From assembly GCA_036172665.1 (NCBI GenBank), contig JAYKNF010000022.1, positions 558,001 through 622,000 of the forward strand: 64,000 nt of DNA, in the 5' to 3' direction. The notes under the pieces are model-generated. The model had not been told where the DNA came from. It saw only the letters and a list, made by a program, of their open reading frames with translations, and did not search any database. The DNA comes from Prosopocoilus inquinatus. Lineage: Eukaryota; Arthropoda; Insecta; Coleoptera; Lucanidae. Of this stretch, positions 12,280 through 25,992 are shown in pieces; the first letter of the stretch is position 1, and each line of letters starts with the position of its first letter. The position numbers and the translations under genes were made by a program.

Positions 12280-14812
12280 CAGCTTCTGCTGCGTCCGAAA
12301 GTTTCGTATCTCACATCATAGTTAATGGAGTCCATCGAAACGTCAAATAACATAGTAGATAAGTAAGGATCGATTAGATACATCACAGGAACAACGCTAA
12401 TGCGTGTTGTTTCGTTTAAAACTATTTCCAGATTCTGCTGCGTCCGAAAATTTCGTATCTCACATCAGAGTTACTGGAGTCCATCGAAACGTCAAATAAC
12501 ATAGTAGATAAGTAAGGATCGATTAGATACATCACAGGAACAACGCTAATACGTGTTGTTTCGTTCAAAACTATTTCCAGCTTCTGCTGCGTCCGAGAAC
12601 TTTGTATCTCACATCAGAGTTACTTTAGTCCATTCAAACGTCAAATAACATGCTAGATAAGTAAGGATCTATTAGATACATCACAGGAACAACGCTAATA
12701 CTTGTTGTTTCGTTTAAAACTATTTCCAGCTCCTGCTGCGTCCAAAAACTTCGTATCTCACATCAGAATTACTAGAGTCCATCGAAACGTCAAATAACAT
12801 GATAGATGAGTAAGGATCGATTAGATACATCACAGGAACAACGCTAATGCGTGTTGTTTCGTTTAAAACTATTTCCAGCTTCTGCTGCGTCCGAAAATTT
12901 CGTATCTCACATCAGAATTACTAGAGTCCATCGAAACGTCAAATAACATGATAGATGAGTAAGGATCGATTAGATACATCACAGGAACAACGCTAATACG
13001 TGTTGTTTCATTCAAAACTATTTCCAGTTCCTGCTGCGTCCAAAAACTTCGTATCTCACATCAGAATTACTAGAGTCCATCGAAACGTCAAATAACATGA
13101 TAGATGAGTAAGGATCGATTAGATACATCACAGGAACAACGCTAATGCGTGTTGTTTCGTTTAAAACTATTTCCAGCTTCTGCTGCGTCCGAAAATTTCG
13201 TATCTCACATCAGAGTTACTGGAGTCCATCGAAACGTCAAATAACATAGTAGATAAGTAAGGATCGATTAGATACATCACAGGAACAACGCTAATGCGTG
13301 TTGTTTCGTTTAAAACTATTTCCAGCTCCTGCTGCGTCCAAAAACTTTGTATCTCACATCAGAGTTACTGGAGTCCATCCAAACGTAGAATAACATGATA
13401 GATGAGTAAGGATCGATTAGATACATCACAGGAACATAGCTAATGTGTGTTGTTTCGTTTTAAACTATTTCCAGCTTCTGCTGCGTCCAAAAACTTCGTA
13501 TCTCACATCAGAATTACTAGAGTCCATCGAAACGTCAAATAACATGATAGATGAGTAAGGATCGATTAGATACATCACAGGAACAACGCTAATGCGTGTT
13601 GTTTCGTTTAAAAATATTTCCAGCTTCTGCTGCGTCCGAAAATTTCGTATCTCACTTCAGAGTTACTGGAGTCCATCGAAACGTCAAATAACATAGTAGA
13701 TAAGTAAGGATCGATTAGATACATCACAGGAACAACGCTAATACGTGTTGTTTCTTTCAAAACTATTTCCAGCTTCTGCTGCGTCCGAGAACTTTGTATC
13801 TCACATCAGAGTTACTTTAGTCCATTCAAACGTCAAATAACATGCTAGATAAGTAAGGATCTATTAGATACATCACAGGAACAACGCTAATATGTGTTGT
13901 TTCGTTTAAAACTATTTCCAGCTCCTGCTGCGTCCAAAAACTTCGTATCTCACATCAGAGTTACTGGAGTCCATCGAAACGACAAATAACATGATAGATA
14001 AGTAAGGATCGATTAGATACAGCACAGGAACAACGCTAATATGTGTTGTTTCGTTTAAAACTATTTCCAGCTTCTGCTGCGTCCGAAAATTTCTTATCTC
14101 ACATCAGAGTTACTGGAGTCCATCGAAACGTCAAATAACATAGTAGATAAGTAAGGATCGATTAGATACATCACAGGAACAACGCTAATACGTGTTGTTT
14201 CGTTCAAAACTATTTCCAGCTTCTGCTGCGTCCGAGAACTTTGTATCTCACATCAGAGTTACTTTAGTCCATTCAAACGTCAAATAACATGCTAGATAAG
14301 TAAGGATCTATTAGATACATCACAGGAACAACGCTAATACTTGTTGTTTCGTTTAAAACTATTTCCAGCTCCTGCTGCGTCCAAAAACTTCGTATCTCAC
14401 ATCAGAATTACTAGAGTCCATCGAAACGTCAAATAACATGATAGATGAGTAAGGATCGATTAGATACATCACAGGAACAACGCTAATGCGTGTTGTTTCG
14501 TTTAAAACTATTTCCAGCTTCTGCTGCGTCCGAAAATTTCGTATCTCACATCAGAGTTACTGGAGTCCATCGAAACGTCAAATAACATAGTAGATAAGTA
14601 AGGATCGATTAGATACATCACAGGAACAACGCTAATGCGTGTTGTTTCGTTTAAAACTATTTCCAGCTCCTGCTGCGTCCAAAAACTTTGTATCTCACAT
14701 CAGAGTTACTGGAGTCCATCCAAAGGTAAAATAACATGATAGATGAGTAAGGATCGATTAGATACATCACAGGAACATAGCTAATGCGTGTTGTTTCGTT
14801 TTAAACTATTTC

Positions 14813-14964
14813 CAGCTTCTGCTGCGTCCAAAAACTTCGTATCTCACATCAGAATTACTAGAGTCCATCGAAACGTCAAATAACATGATAGATGAGTAGT
14901 AAGGATCGATTAGAGACATCACAGGAACAACGCTAATGCGTGTTGTTTCGTTTAAAACTATTTC
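14813..14964. repeat. 152-bp monomer with 3-base duplication
   Basis: GATGAGTAGTAAGG replaces GATGAGTAAGG, a duplication of a GTA/TAG triplet. The same monomer has the private change TTAGAGACATC. It directly precedes the 141-bp monomer. Confidence 0.93.
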
Positions 14965-15105
14965 CAGCTTCTGCTGCGTCCGAAAATTTCGTATCTCACT
15001 GCAGAGTTACTGGAGTCCATCGAAACGTCAAATAACATAGTAGATAAGTAAGGATCGATTAGATACATCACAGGAACAACGCTAATACGTGTTCAAAACT
15101 ATTTC
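14965..15105. repeat. 141-bp monomer with 8-base deletion between GTT repeats
   Basis: ACGTGTTCAAAAC replaces ACGTGTTGTTTCGTTCAAAAC. The lost 8 bases lie between direct GTT copies, as expected for replication slippage or microhomology joining. It is the only monomer of this length in the window. Confidence 0.95.
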
Positions 15106-15849
15106 CAGCTTCTGCTGCGTCCGAGAACTTTGTATCTCACATCAGAGTTACTTTAGTCCATTCAAACGTCAAATAACATGCTAGATAAGTAAGGATCTAT
15201 TAGATACATCACAGGAACAACGCTAATACGTGTTGTTTCGTTTAAAACTATTTCCAGCTCCTGCTGCGTCCAAAAACTTCGTATCGCACATCAGAATTAC
15301 TAGAGTCCATCGAAACGTCAAATAACATGATAGATGAGTAAGGATCGATTAGATACATCACAGGAACAGCGCTAATGCGTGTTGTTTCGTTTAAAACTAT
15401 TTCCAGCTTCTGCTGCGTCCGAAAATTTCGTATCTCACATCAGAGTTACTGGAGTCCATCGAAACGTCAAATAACATAGTAGATAAGTAAGGATCGATTA
15501 GATACATCACAGGAACAACGCTAATGCGTGTTGTTTCGTTTAAAACTATTTCCAGCTCCTGCTGCGTCCAAAAACTTTGTATCTCACATCAGAGTTACTG
15601 GAGTCCATCCAAACGTAGAATAACATGATAGATGAGTAAGGATCGATTAGATACATCACAGGAACATAGCTAATGTGTGTTGTTTCGTTTTAAACTATTT
15701 CCAGCTTCTGCTGCGTCCAAAAACTTCGTATCTCACATCAGAATTACTAGAGTCCATCGAAACGTCAAATAACATGATAGATGAGTAAGGATCGATTAGA
15801 TACATCACAGGAACAACGCTAATACGTGTTGTTTCGTTTAAAACTATTT

Positions 15850-18842
15850 CCAGCTCCTGCTGCGTCCAAAAACTTCGTATCTCACATCAGAGTTACTGGA
15901 GTCCATCGAAACGACAAATAACATAGTAGGTAAGTAAGGATCGATTAGATACAGCACAGGAACAACGCTAATACGTGCTGTTTCGTTTAAAACTATTTAA
16001 AGCTTCTGCTGCGTCCGAAAATTTCGTATCTCACATCAGAGTTACTGGAGTCCATCGAAACGTCAAATAACATAGTAGATAAGTAAGGATCGATTAGATA
16101 CATCACAGGAACAACGCTAATGCGTGTTGTTTCGTTTAAAACTATTTCCAGCTCCTGCTGCGTCCAAAAACTTTGTATCTCGCATCAGAGTTACTGGAGT
16201 CCATCCAAACGTAAAATAACATGATAGATGAGTAAGGATCGATTAGATACATCACAGGAACATAGCTAATGCGTGTTGTTTCGTTTTAAACTATTTCCAG
16301 CTTCTGCTGCGTCCGAAAACGTCGTATCTAACATCAGAGTTACTGGAGTCCATCGAAACGACAAATAACATGATAGATAAGTAAGGATCGATTAGATACA
16401 TCACAGGAACAACGCTAATACGTGTTGTTTCGTTTAAAACTATTTCCAGCTCCTGCTACGTCCAAAAACTTTGTATCTCACATCAGAGTTACTGGAGTCC
16501 ATCCAAACGTAAAATAACATGATAGATGAGTAAGGATCGATTAGATACATCACAGGAACAACGCTAATGCGTGTTGTTTCGTTTAAAACTATTTCCAGCT
16601 TCTGCTGCGTCCGAAAATTTCGTATCTCACATCAAAGTTACTGGAGTCCATCCAAACGTCAAATAACATGTTAGATAAGTAAGGATCGTTTAGATACATC
16701 ACAGGAACAACGCTAATACGTGTTGTTTCGTTTAAAACTATTTCCAGCTCCTGCTGCGTCCAAAAACTTCGTATCTCACATCAGAATTACTGGAGTCCAT
16801 CCAAACGTCAAATAACATGATAGATGAGTAAGGATCGATTAGATACATCACAGGAACAACGCTAATACGTGTTGTTTCGTTTAAAACTATTTCCAGTTTC
16901 TGCTGCGTCCAAAAACTTCGTATCTCACATCAGAATTACTAGAGTCCATCGAAACGTCAAATAACATGATAGATGAGTAAGGATCGATTAGATACATCAC
17001 AGGAACAACGCTAATGCGTGTTGTTTCGTTTAAAACTATTTCCAGCTTCTGCTGCGTCCGAAAATTTCGTATCTCACATCAGAGTTACTGGAGTCCATCG
17101 AAACTTCAAATAACATAGTAGATAAGTAAGGATCGATTAGATACATCACAGGAACAACGCTAATGCGTGTTGTTTCGTTTAAAACTATTTCCAGCTCCTG
17201 CTGCGTCCAAAAACTTTGTATCTCACATCAGAGTTACTGGAGTCCGTCCAAACGTAAAATAACATGATAGATGAGTAAGGATCGATTAGATACATCACAG
17301 GAACATAGCTAATGCGTGTTGTTTCGTTTTAAACTATTTCCAGCTTCTGCTGCGTCCAAAAACTTCGTATCTCACATCAGAATTACTAGAGTCCATCGAA
17401 ACGTCAAATAACATGATAGATGAGTAAGGATCGATTAGATACATCACAGGAACAACGCTAATGCGTGTTGTTTCGTTTAAAACTATTTCCAGCTTCTGCT
17501 GCGTCCGAAAATTTCGTATCTCACTTCAGAGTTACTGGAGTCCATCGAAACGTCAAATAACATAGTAGATAAGTAAGGATCGATTAGATACATCACAGGA
17601 ACAACACTAATACGTGTTGTTTCGTTCAAAACTATTTCCAGCTTCTGCTGCGTCCGAGAACTTTGTATCTCACATCAGAGTTACTTTAGTCCATTCAAAC
17701 GTCAAATAACATGCTAGATAAGTAAGGATCTATTAGATACATCACAGGAACAGCGCTAATATGTGTTGTTTCGTTTAAAACTATTTCCAGCTCCTGCTGC
17801 GTCCAAAAACTTCGTATCTCACATCAGAGTTACTGGAGTCCATCGAAACGACAAATAACATGATAGGTAAGTAAGGATCGATTAGATACAGCACAGGAAC
17901 AACGCTAATACGTGTTGTTTCGTTTAAAACTATTTAAAGCTTCTGCTGCGTCCGAAAATTTCGTATCTCACATCAGAGTTACTGGAGTCCATCGAAACGT
18001 CAAATAACATATTAGATAAGTAAGGATCGATTAGATACATCACAGGAACAACGCTAATGCGTGTTGTTTCGTTTAAAACTATTTCCAGCTCCTGCTGCGT
18101 CCAAAAACTTTGTATCTCACATCAGAGTTACTGGAGTCCATCCAAACGTAAAATAACATGATAGATGAGTAAGGATCGATTAGATACATCACAGGAACAT
18201 AGCTAATGCGTGTTGTTTCGTTTTAAACTATTTCCAGCTTCTGCTGCGTCCGAAAACGTCGTATCTAACATCAGAGTTACTGGAGTCCATCGAAACGACA
18301 AATAACATGATAGATAAGTAAGGATCGATTAGATACATCACAGGAACAACGCTAATACGTGTTGTTTCGTTTAAAACTATTTCCAGCTCCTGCTACGTCC
18401 AAAAACTTTGTATCTCACATCAGAGTTACTGGAGTCCATCCAAACGTAAAATAACATGATAGATGAGTAAGGATCGATTAGATACATCACAGGAACAACG
18501 CTAATGCGTGTTGTTTCGTTTAAAACTATTTCCAGCTTCTGCTGCGTCCGAAAATTTTGTATCTCACATCAAAGTTACTGGAGTCCATCCAAACGTCAAA
18601 TAACATGTTAGATAAGTAAGGATCGTTTAGATACATCACAGGAACAACGCTAATACGTGTTGTTTCGTTTAAAACTATTTCCAGCTCCTGCTGCGTCCAA
18701 AAACTTCGTATCTCACATCAGAATTACTGGAGTCCATCCAAACGTCAAATAACATGATAGATGAGTAAGGATCGATTAGATACATCACAGGAACAACGCT
18801 AATACGTGTTGTTTCGTTTAAAACTATTTCCAGTTTCTGCTG
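15850..18842. repeat. 13-mer spaced duplication (1,937 bp)
   Basis: The block from about 15,850 to 16,905 recurs at about 17,787 to 18,842, offset 1,937 bp (13 x 149). Shared markers are the rare TATTTAAAGCTTC start (15,995 and 17,932), the CTCCTGCTACG monomer, GTCGTATCTAACATC, and the CAGTTTCTGC monomer at the end. The intervening monomers from about 16,905 match other parts of the zone at 11-mer spacing, so the present arrangement is a composite. Confidence 0.82.
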
Positions 18843-18850
18843 CGTCCGAA

Positions 18851-21800
18851 AACGTCGTATCTCACATCAAAGTTACTGGAGTCCATCCAAACGTCAAATA
18901 ACATGTTAGATAAGTAAGGATCGTTTAGATACATCACAGGAACAACGCTAATAGGTGTTGTTTCGTTTAAAACTATTTCCAGCTGCTGCTGCGTCCGAAA
19001 ACGTCGTACCTCACATCAGAATTACTGGAGTCCATCCATACGTCAAATAACATGCTAGATAAGTAAGGATCGTTTAGATACATCACAGGAACAACGCTAA
19101 TACGTGTTGTTTCGTTCAAAACTATTTCCAGCTTCTGCTGCATCCTAGAACTTTGTATCTCACATCAGAGTTACTGGAGTCCGTCCAAACGTCAAATAAC
19201 AAGATAGATGAGTAAGGATCGATTAGATACATCACAGGAACAACGCTAATATGTGTTGTTTCGTTTAAAACTATTTCCAGCTGCTGCTGCTTCCGAAAAT
19301 TTCGTATCTCACATTAGAGTTACTGGAGTCCATCGAAACGTCAAATAACATAATAGCTAAGAAAGGATCGATTAGATATATCACAGGAACAACGCTAATA
19401 CGTGTTGTTTCGTTCAAAACTATTTCCTGCTTCTGCTGCGTCCAAAAACTTTGTATCTCACATCAGAGTTACTGGAGTCCATCCAAACGTAAAATAACAC
19501 GATAGATGAGTAAGGATCGATTAGATACATCACAGGAACATCGCTAATGCGTGTTGTTTCGTTTAAAACTATTTCCAGCTTCTGCTGCGTCCGAAAACGT
19601 CGTATCTCACATCAAAGTTACTGGAGTCCATCCAAACGTCAAATAACATGTTAGATAAGTAAGGATCGTTTAGATACATCACAGGAACAACGCTAATAGG
19701 TGTTGTTTCGTTCAAAACTATTTCCAGCTGCTGCTGCGTCCGAAAACGTCGTATCTCACATCAGAATTACTGGAGTCCATCCAAACGTCAAATAACATGC
19801 TAGATAAGTAAGGATCGTTTAGATACATCACAGGAACAACGCTAATACGTGTTGTTTCGTTCAAAACTGTTTCCAGCTTCTGCTGCGTCCGATAACTTTT
19901 TATCTCACATCAGAGTTACTGGAGTCCGTCCAAACGTCAGATAACATGATAGATGAGTAAGGATCGATTAGACACATCACAGGAACAACGCTAATATGTG
20001 TTGTTTCGTTTAAAACTATTTCCAGCTGCTGCTGCGTCCGAAAACGTCGTATCTCACATCAGACTTAATGGAGTCCATCCAAACGTCAAATAACATGTTA
20101 GATAAGTAAGGATCGTTTAGATACATCACAGGAACAACGCTAATACGTGTTGTTTCGTTCAAAACTATTTCCAGCTTCTGCTGCGTCCTAGAACTTTGTA
20201 TCTCACATCAGAGTTACTGGAGTCCGTCCAAACGTCAAATAACATGATAGATGAGTAAGGATCGATTAGATACAACACAGGAACAACGCTAATATGTGTT
20301 GTTTCGTTTAAAACTATTTCCAGCTGCTGCTGCGTCCGAAAATTTCGTATCTCACATTAGAGTTACTGGAGTCCATCGAAACGACAAATAACATAGTAGC
20401 TAAGTAAGGATCGATTAGATACATCACAGGAACAACGCTAATAGGTGTTGTTTCGTTCAAAACTATTTCCAGCTTCTGCTGCGTCCAAAAACTTTGTATC
20501 TCACATCAGAGTTACTGGAGACCATCCAAACGTAAAATAACAAGATAGATGAGTAAGGATCGATTAGATACATCACAGGAACATCGCTAATGCGTGTTGT
20601 TTCGTTTAAAACTATTTCCATCTTCTGCTGCGTCCGAAAACGTCGTATCTCACATCATAGTTACTGGAGTCCATCGAAACGACAAATGACATGAGAGATA
20701 AATAAGGATCGATTACATACAGCACAGGAACAACGCTAATACGTGTTGTTTCGTTTAAAACTATTTCCAGCTTCAGCTGCGTCCGAGAACTTCGTATGTC
20801 ACTTCAGAGTTACTGGAGTCCAGCCAAACGTCAAATAACGAGATAGATGAGTAAGGATCGATTAGATACATCACAGGAACAACGCTAATACGTGTTGTTT
20901 CGTTTAAAACTATTTCCAGTTTCTGCTGCGTCCGAAAACGTCGTCTCTCACATCAGAGTTACTGGAGTCCATCGAAACGACAAATAACATAGTAGCTAAG
21001 TAAGGATCGATTAGATACATCACAGGAACAACGCTAATACGTGTTGTTTCGTTCAAAACTATTTCCAGCTTCTGCTGCGTCCAAAAACTTTGTATCTCAC
21101 ATCAGAGTTACTGGAGTCCATCCAAACGTCAAATAACATGTTAGATAAGTAAGGATCGTTTAGATACATCACAGGAACAACGCTAATACGTGTTGTTTCG
21201 TTCAAAACTATTTCCAGCTACTGCTGCGTCCGAGAACTTTGTATCTCACATCAGAGTTACTGGAGACCATCCAAACGTCAAATAACATGATAGATGAGTA
21301 AGGATCGATTAGATACATCACAGGAACATCGCTAATACGTGTTGTTTCGTTTAAAACTATTTCCAGCTCCTGCTGCGTCCAGAAACTTTGTATCTCACAT
21401 CAGACTTACTGGAGTCCATCCAAACGTCAAATAACATGTTAGATAAGTAAGGATCGTTTAGATACATCACAGGAACAACGCTAATACGTGTTGTTTCGTT
21501 CAAAACTATTTCCAGCTTCTGCTGCGTCCGAGAACTTTTTATCTCACATCAGAGATACTGGAGTCCATCCAAACGTCAAATAACATGATAGATGAGTAAG
21601 GATCGATTAGATACATCACAGGAACAACGCTAATACGTGTTGTTTCGTTTAAAACTATTTCCAGTTTCTGCTGCGTCCGAAAACGTCGTCTCTCACATCA
21701 GAGTTACTGGAGTCCATCGAAACGTCAAATAACATAGTAGATAAGTAAGGATCGATTAGATACATCACAGGAACAACGCTAATACTTGTTGTTTCGTTCA

Positions 21801-23300
21801 AAACTATTTCCAGCTTCTGCTGCGTCCTAGAACTTTGTATCTCACATCACAGTTACTGGAGTCCGTCCAAACGTCAAATAACATGAATGATGAGTAAGGA
21901 TCGATTAGATACATCACAGGAACAACGCTAATATGTGTTGTTTCGTATAAAACTATTTCCAGCTGCTGCTGCGTCCGAAAATTTCGTATCTCACATTAGA
22001 GTTACTGGAGTCCATCGAAAAGTCAAATAACATAGTAGCTAAGTAAGGATCGATTAGATACATCACAGGAACAACGCTAATGCGTGTTGTTTCATTTAAA
22101 ACTATTTCCAGCTTCTGCTGCGTCCGAAAATTTCGTATCTCACATCAAAGTTACTGGAGTCCATCCAAACTTCAAATAACATGATAGATGAGTAAGGATC
22201 GATTAGATACATCACAGGAACAACGCTAATACGTGTTGTTTCGTTTAAAACTATTTCCAGTTTCTGCTGCGTCCGAAAACGTCGTATCTCACATCAAAGT
22301 TACTGGAGTCCATCCAAACGTCAAATAACATGTTAGATAAGTAAGGATCGTTTAGATACATCACAGGAACAACGCTAATAGGTGTTGTTTCGTTTAAAAC
22401 TATTTCCAGCTGCTGCTGCGTCCGAAAACGTCGTACCTCACATCAGAATTACTGGAGTCCATCCATACGTCAAATAACATGTTAGATAAGTAAGGATCGT
22501 TTAGATACATCACAGGAACAACGCTAATACGTGTTGTTTCGTTTAAAACTATTTCCAGCTTCTGCTGCGTCCGAAAATTTCGTATCTCACATCATAGTTA
22601 ATGGAGTCCATCGAAACGTCAAATAACATAGTAGATAAGTAAGGATCGATTAGATCCATCACAGGAACAACGCTAATGGGTGTTGTTTCGTTTAAAACTA
22701 TTTCCAGATTCTGCTGCGTCCGAAAATTTCGTATCTCACATCATAGTTAATGGAGTCCATCGAAACGTCAAATAACATAATAGATGAGTAAGGATCGATA
22801 AGATAAATCACAGGAACAACGCTAATGCGTGTTGTTTCATTTAAAACTATTTGCAGCTTCTGCTGCGTCCGATAAACTTTGTATCTCACATCAGAGTTAC
22901 TGGAGTCCATCCAAACGTCAAATAACATGATAGATGAGTAAGGATCGATTAGATACATCACAGGAACAACGCTAATACGTGTTGTTTCGTTTAAAACTAT
23001 TTCCAGCTCCTGCTGCGTCCAAAAACTTCGTATCTCACATCAGAATTACTAGAGTCCATCGAAACGTCAAATAACATGATAGATGAGTAAGGATCGATTA
23101 GATACATCACAGGAACAACGGTAATGCGTGTTGTTTCGTTTAAAACTATTTCCAGCTTCTGCTGCGTCCGAAAATTTCGTATCTCACTTCAGAGTTACTG
23201 GAGTCCATCGAAACTTCAAATAACATAGTAGATAAGTAAGGATCTATTAGATACATCACAGGAACAACGCTAATATGTGTTGTTTCGTTTAAAACTATTT
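18851..23300. repeat. Array zone: second subfamily set
   Basis: Monomer types change here. CAGCTGCTGCTGCG starts, GAAAACGTCG, GTTAGATAAG with GGATCGTTTAG, GTAGCTAAG and TAATAGGTG become common, while the ACTTTAGTCCATTC type is absent. The block 20,000-21,400 corresponds to 28,500-30,000 (offset 8,501 bp, or 57 monomers plus 8 bases, around 20,041). The zone is more divergent between neighbours than zones 1 and 4, suggesting older or less homogenised sequence. Confidence 0.8.
22854..23003. repeat. 150-bp monomer with GATAAAC insertion
   Basis: It has the same extra-base variant as at 2,087 and lies at the edge where first-set monomers resume. The minus-strand frame at 22,698-22,961 is open for 87 codons, with Ile replacing Met at residue 52. 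It is interpreted as non-coding repeat. Confidence 0.92.
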
Positions 23301-23309
23301 CCAGCTCCT

Positions 23310-25992
23310 GCTGCGTCCAAAAACTTCGTATCTCACATCAGAGTTACTGGAGTCCATCGAAACGACAAATAACATGATAGATAAGTAAGGATCGATTAGA
23401 TACATCACAGGAACAACGCTAATGCGTGTTGTCTCGTTTAAAACTATTTCCAGCTTCTGCTGCGTCCGAAAATTTCGTATCTCACTTCAGAGTTACTGGA
23501 GTCCATCGAAACGTCAAATAACATAGTAGATAAGTAAGGATCGATTAGATACATCACAGGAACAACGCTAATACGTGTTGTTTCGTTCAAAACTATTTCC
23601 AGCTTCTGCTGCGTCCGAGAACTTTGTATCTCACATCAGAGTTACTTTAGTCCATTCAAACGTCAAATAACATGCTAGATAAGTAAGGATCTATTAGATA
23701 CATCACGGGAACAACGCTAATATGTGTTGTTTCGTTTAAAACTATTTCCAGCTCCTGCTGCGTCCAAAAACTTCGTATATCACATGAGAGTTACTGGAGT
23801 CCATCGAAACGACAAATAACATGATAGATAAGTAAGGATCGATTAGATACAGCACAAGAACAACGCTAATACGTGTTGTTTCGTTTTAAACTATTTCCAG
23901 CTTCTGCTGCGTCCAAAAACTTCGTATCTCACATCAGAATTACTAGAGTCCATCGAAACGTCAAATAACATGATAGATGAGTAAGGATCGATTAGATACA
24001 TCACAGGAACAACGCTAATGCGTGTTGTTTCGTTTAAAACTATTTCCAGCTTCTGCTGCGTCCGAAAATTTCGTATCTCACTTCAGAGTTACTGGAGTCC
24101 ATCGAAACGTCAAATAACATAGTAGATAAGTAAGGATCGATTAGATACATCACAGGAACAACGCTAATACGTGTTGTTTCGTTCAAAACTATTTCCAGCT
24201 TCTGCTGCGTCCGAGAACTTTGTATCTCACATCAGAGTTACTTTAGTCCATTCAAACGTCAAATAACATGCTAGATAAGTAAGGATCTATTAGATACATC
24301 ACAGGAACAACGCTAATATGTGTTGTTTCGTTTAAAACTATTTCCAGCTCCTGCTGCGTCCAAAAACTTCGTATCTCACATCAGAGTTACTGGAGTCCAT
24401 CGAAACGACAAATAACATGATAGATAAGTAAGGATCGATTAGATACAGCACAGGAACAACGCTAATACGTGTTGTTTCGTTTAAAACTATTTAAAGCTTC
24501 TGCTGCGTCCGAAAATTTCGTATCTCACATCAGAGTTACTGGAGTCCATCGAAACGTCAAATAACATAGTAGATAAGTAAGGATAGATTAGATACATCAC
24601 AGGAACAACGCTAATGCGTGTTGTTTCGTTTAAAACTATTTCCAGCTCCTGCTGCGTCCAAAAACTTCGTATCTCACATCAGAGTTACTGGAGTCCATCG
24701 AAACGACAAATAACATGATAGATAAGTAAGGATCGATTAGATACATCACAGGAACAACGCTAATGCGTGTTGTCTCGTTTAAAACTATTTCCAGCTTCTG
24801 CTGCGTCCGAAAATTTCGTATCTCACTTCAGAGTTACTGGAGTCCATCGAAACGTCAAATAACATAGTAGATAAGTAAGGATCGATTAGATACATCACAG
24901 GAACAACGCTAATACGTGTTGTTTCGTTCAAAACTATTTCCAGCTTCTGCTGCGTCCGAGAACTTTGTATCTCACATCAGAGTTACTTTAGTCCATTCAA
25001 ACGTCAAATAACATGCTAGATAAGTAAGGATCTATTAGATACATCACGGGAACAACGCTAATATGTGTTGTTTCGTTTAAAACTATTTCCAGCTCCTGCT
25101 GCGTCCAAAAACTTCGTATATCACATGAGAGTTACTGGAGTCCATCGAAACGACAAATAACATGATAGATAAGTAAGGATCGATTAGATACAGCACAAGA
25201 ACAACGCTAATACGTGTTGTTTCGTTTTAAACTATTTCCAGCTTCTGCTGCGTCCAAAAACTTCGTATCTCACATCAGAATTACTAGAGTCCATCGAAAC
25301 GTCAAATAACATGATAGATGAGTAAGGATCGATTAGATACATCACAGGAACAACGCTAATGCGTGTTGTTTCGTTTAAAACTATTTCCAGCTTCTGCTGC
25401 GTCCGAAAATTTCGTATCTCACTTCAGAGTTACTGGAGTCCATCGAAACGTCAAATAACATAGTAGATAAGTAAGGATCGATTAGATACATCACAGGAAC
25501 AACGCTAATACGTGTTGTTTCGTTCAAAACTATTTCCAGCTTCTGCTGCGTCCGAGAACTTTGTATCTCACATCAGAGTTACTTTAGTCCATTCAAACGT
25601 CAAATAACATGCTAGATAAGTAAGGATCTATTAGATACATCACAGGAACAACGCTAATATGTGTTGTTTCGTTTAAAACTATTTCCAGCTCCTGCTGCGT
25701 CCAAAAACTTCGTATCTCACATCAGAGTTACTGGAGTCCATCGAAACGACAAATAACATGATAGATAAGTAAGGATCGATTAGATACAGCACAGGAACAA
25801 CGCTAATACGTGTTGTTTCGTTTAAAACTATTTAAAGCTTCTGCTGCGTCCGAAAATTTCGTATCTCACATCAGAGTTACTGGAGTCCATCGAAACGTCA
25901 AATAACATAGTAGATAAGTAAGGATAGATTAGATACATCACAGGAACAACGCTAATGCGTGTTGTTTCGTTTAAAACTATTTCCAGCTCCTG
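23310..25992. repeat. 9-mer tandem duplication (1,341 bp), apparently identical copies
   Basis: The segment from about 23,310 to 24,650 is repeated immediately at about 24,651 to 25,991, offset 1,341 bp (9 x 149). Shared private variants are GTGTTGTCTCG (23,431 and 24,772), CATCACGGGAAC, TATATCACATGAGAG (23,781 and 25,122), CAGCACAAGAAC, TATTTAAAGC, and GGATAGATTAG (24,581 and 25,922). I found no difference between the copies in the lines compared. This is the youngest-looking duplication in the window, or an assembly duplication. Confidence 0.92.

Larger units (their letters stand above)
5095..12464. repeat. 3,830-bp higher-order repeat, about 1.9 tandem copies
   Basis: Copy 1 runs from about 5,095 to 8,924 and copy 2 from about 8,925 to 12,464. 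The offset is 3,830 bp up to 11,990 and 3,829 after a one-base deletion at 11,990-11,996. The unit is 25 monomers plus a 104-bp truncated monomer, with one extra base from the 150-bp monomer. Both copies include the 10-mer substructure, the TTTCCATCTT monomer and the truncated monomer. The match ends at about 12,464, where copy 2 reads CATCAGAG and copy 1 reads CATCATAG. The second copy lacks the last two to three monomers. Confidence 0.9.
12465..18850. repeat. Array zone: reshuffled 9-, 11-, 13- and 15-mer spacings
   Basis: First-set monomers continue but without a single repeating order. An 11-mer spacing (1,639 bp) links 12,430-12,880 to 14,069-14,520, for example the rare CTTGTTG at 12,701 and 14,340. 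Nearby segments match at 1,341 bp (9 monomers; 13,321 and 14,662). The CGTAGAATAAC variant at about 13,385 recurs near 15,615, 2,230 bp away, which is 15 monomers minus the 5 bases lost net at 14,813-15,105. The zone reads as overlapping duplications followed by loss of single monomers. Confidence 0.75.
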
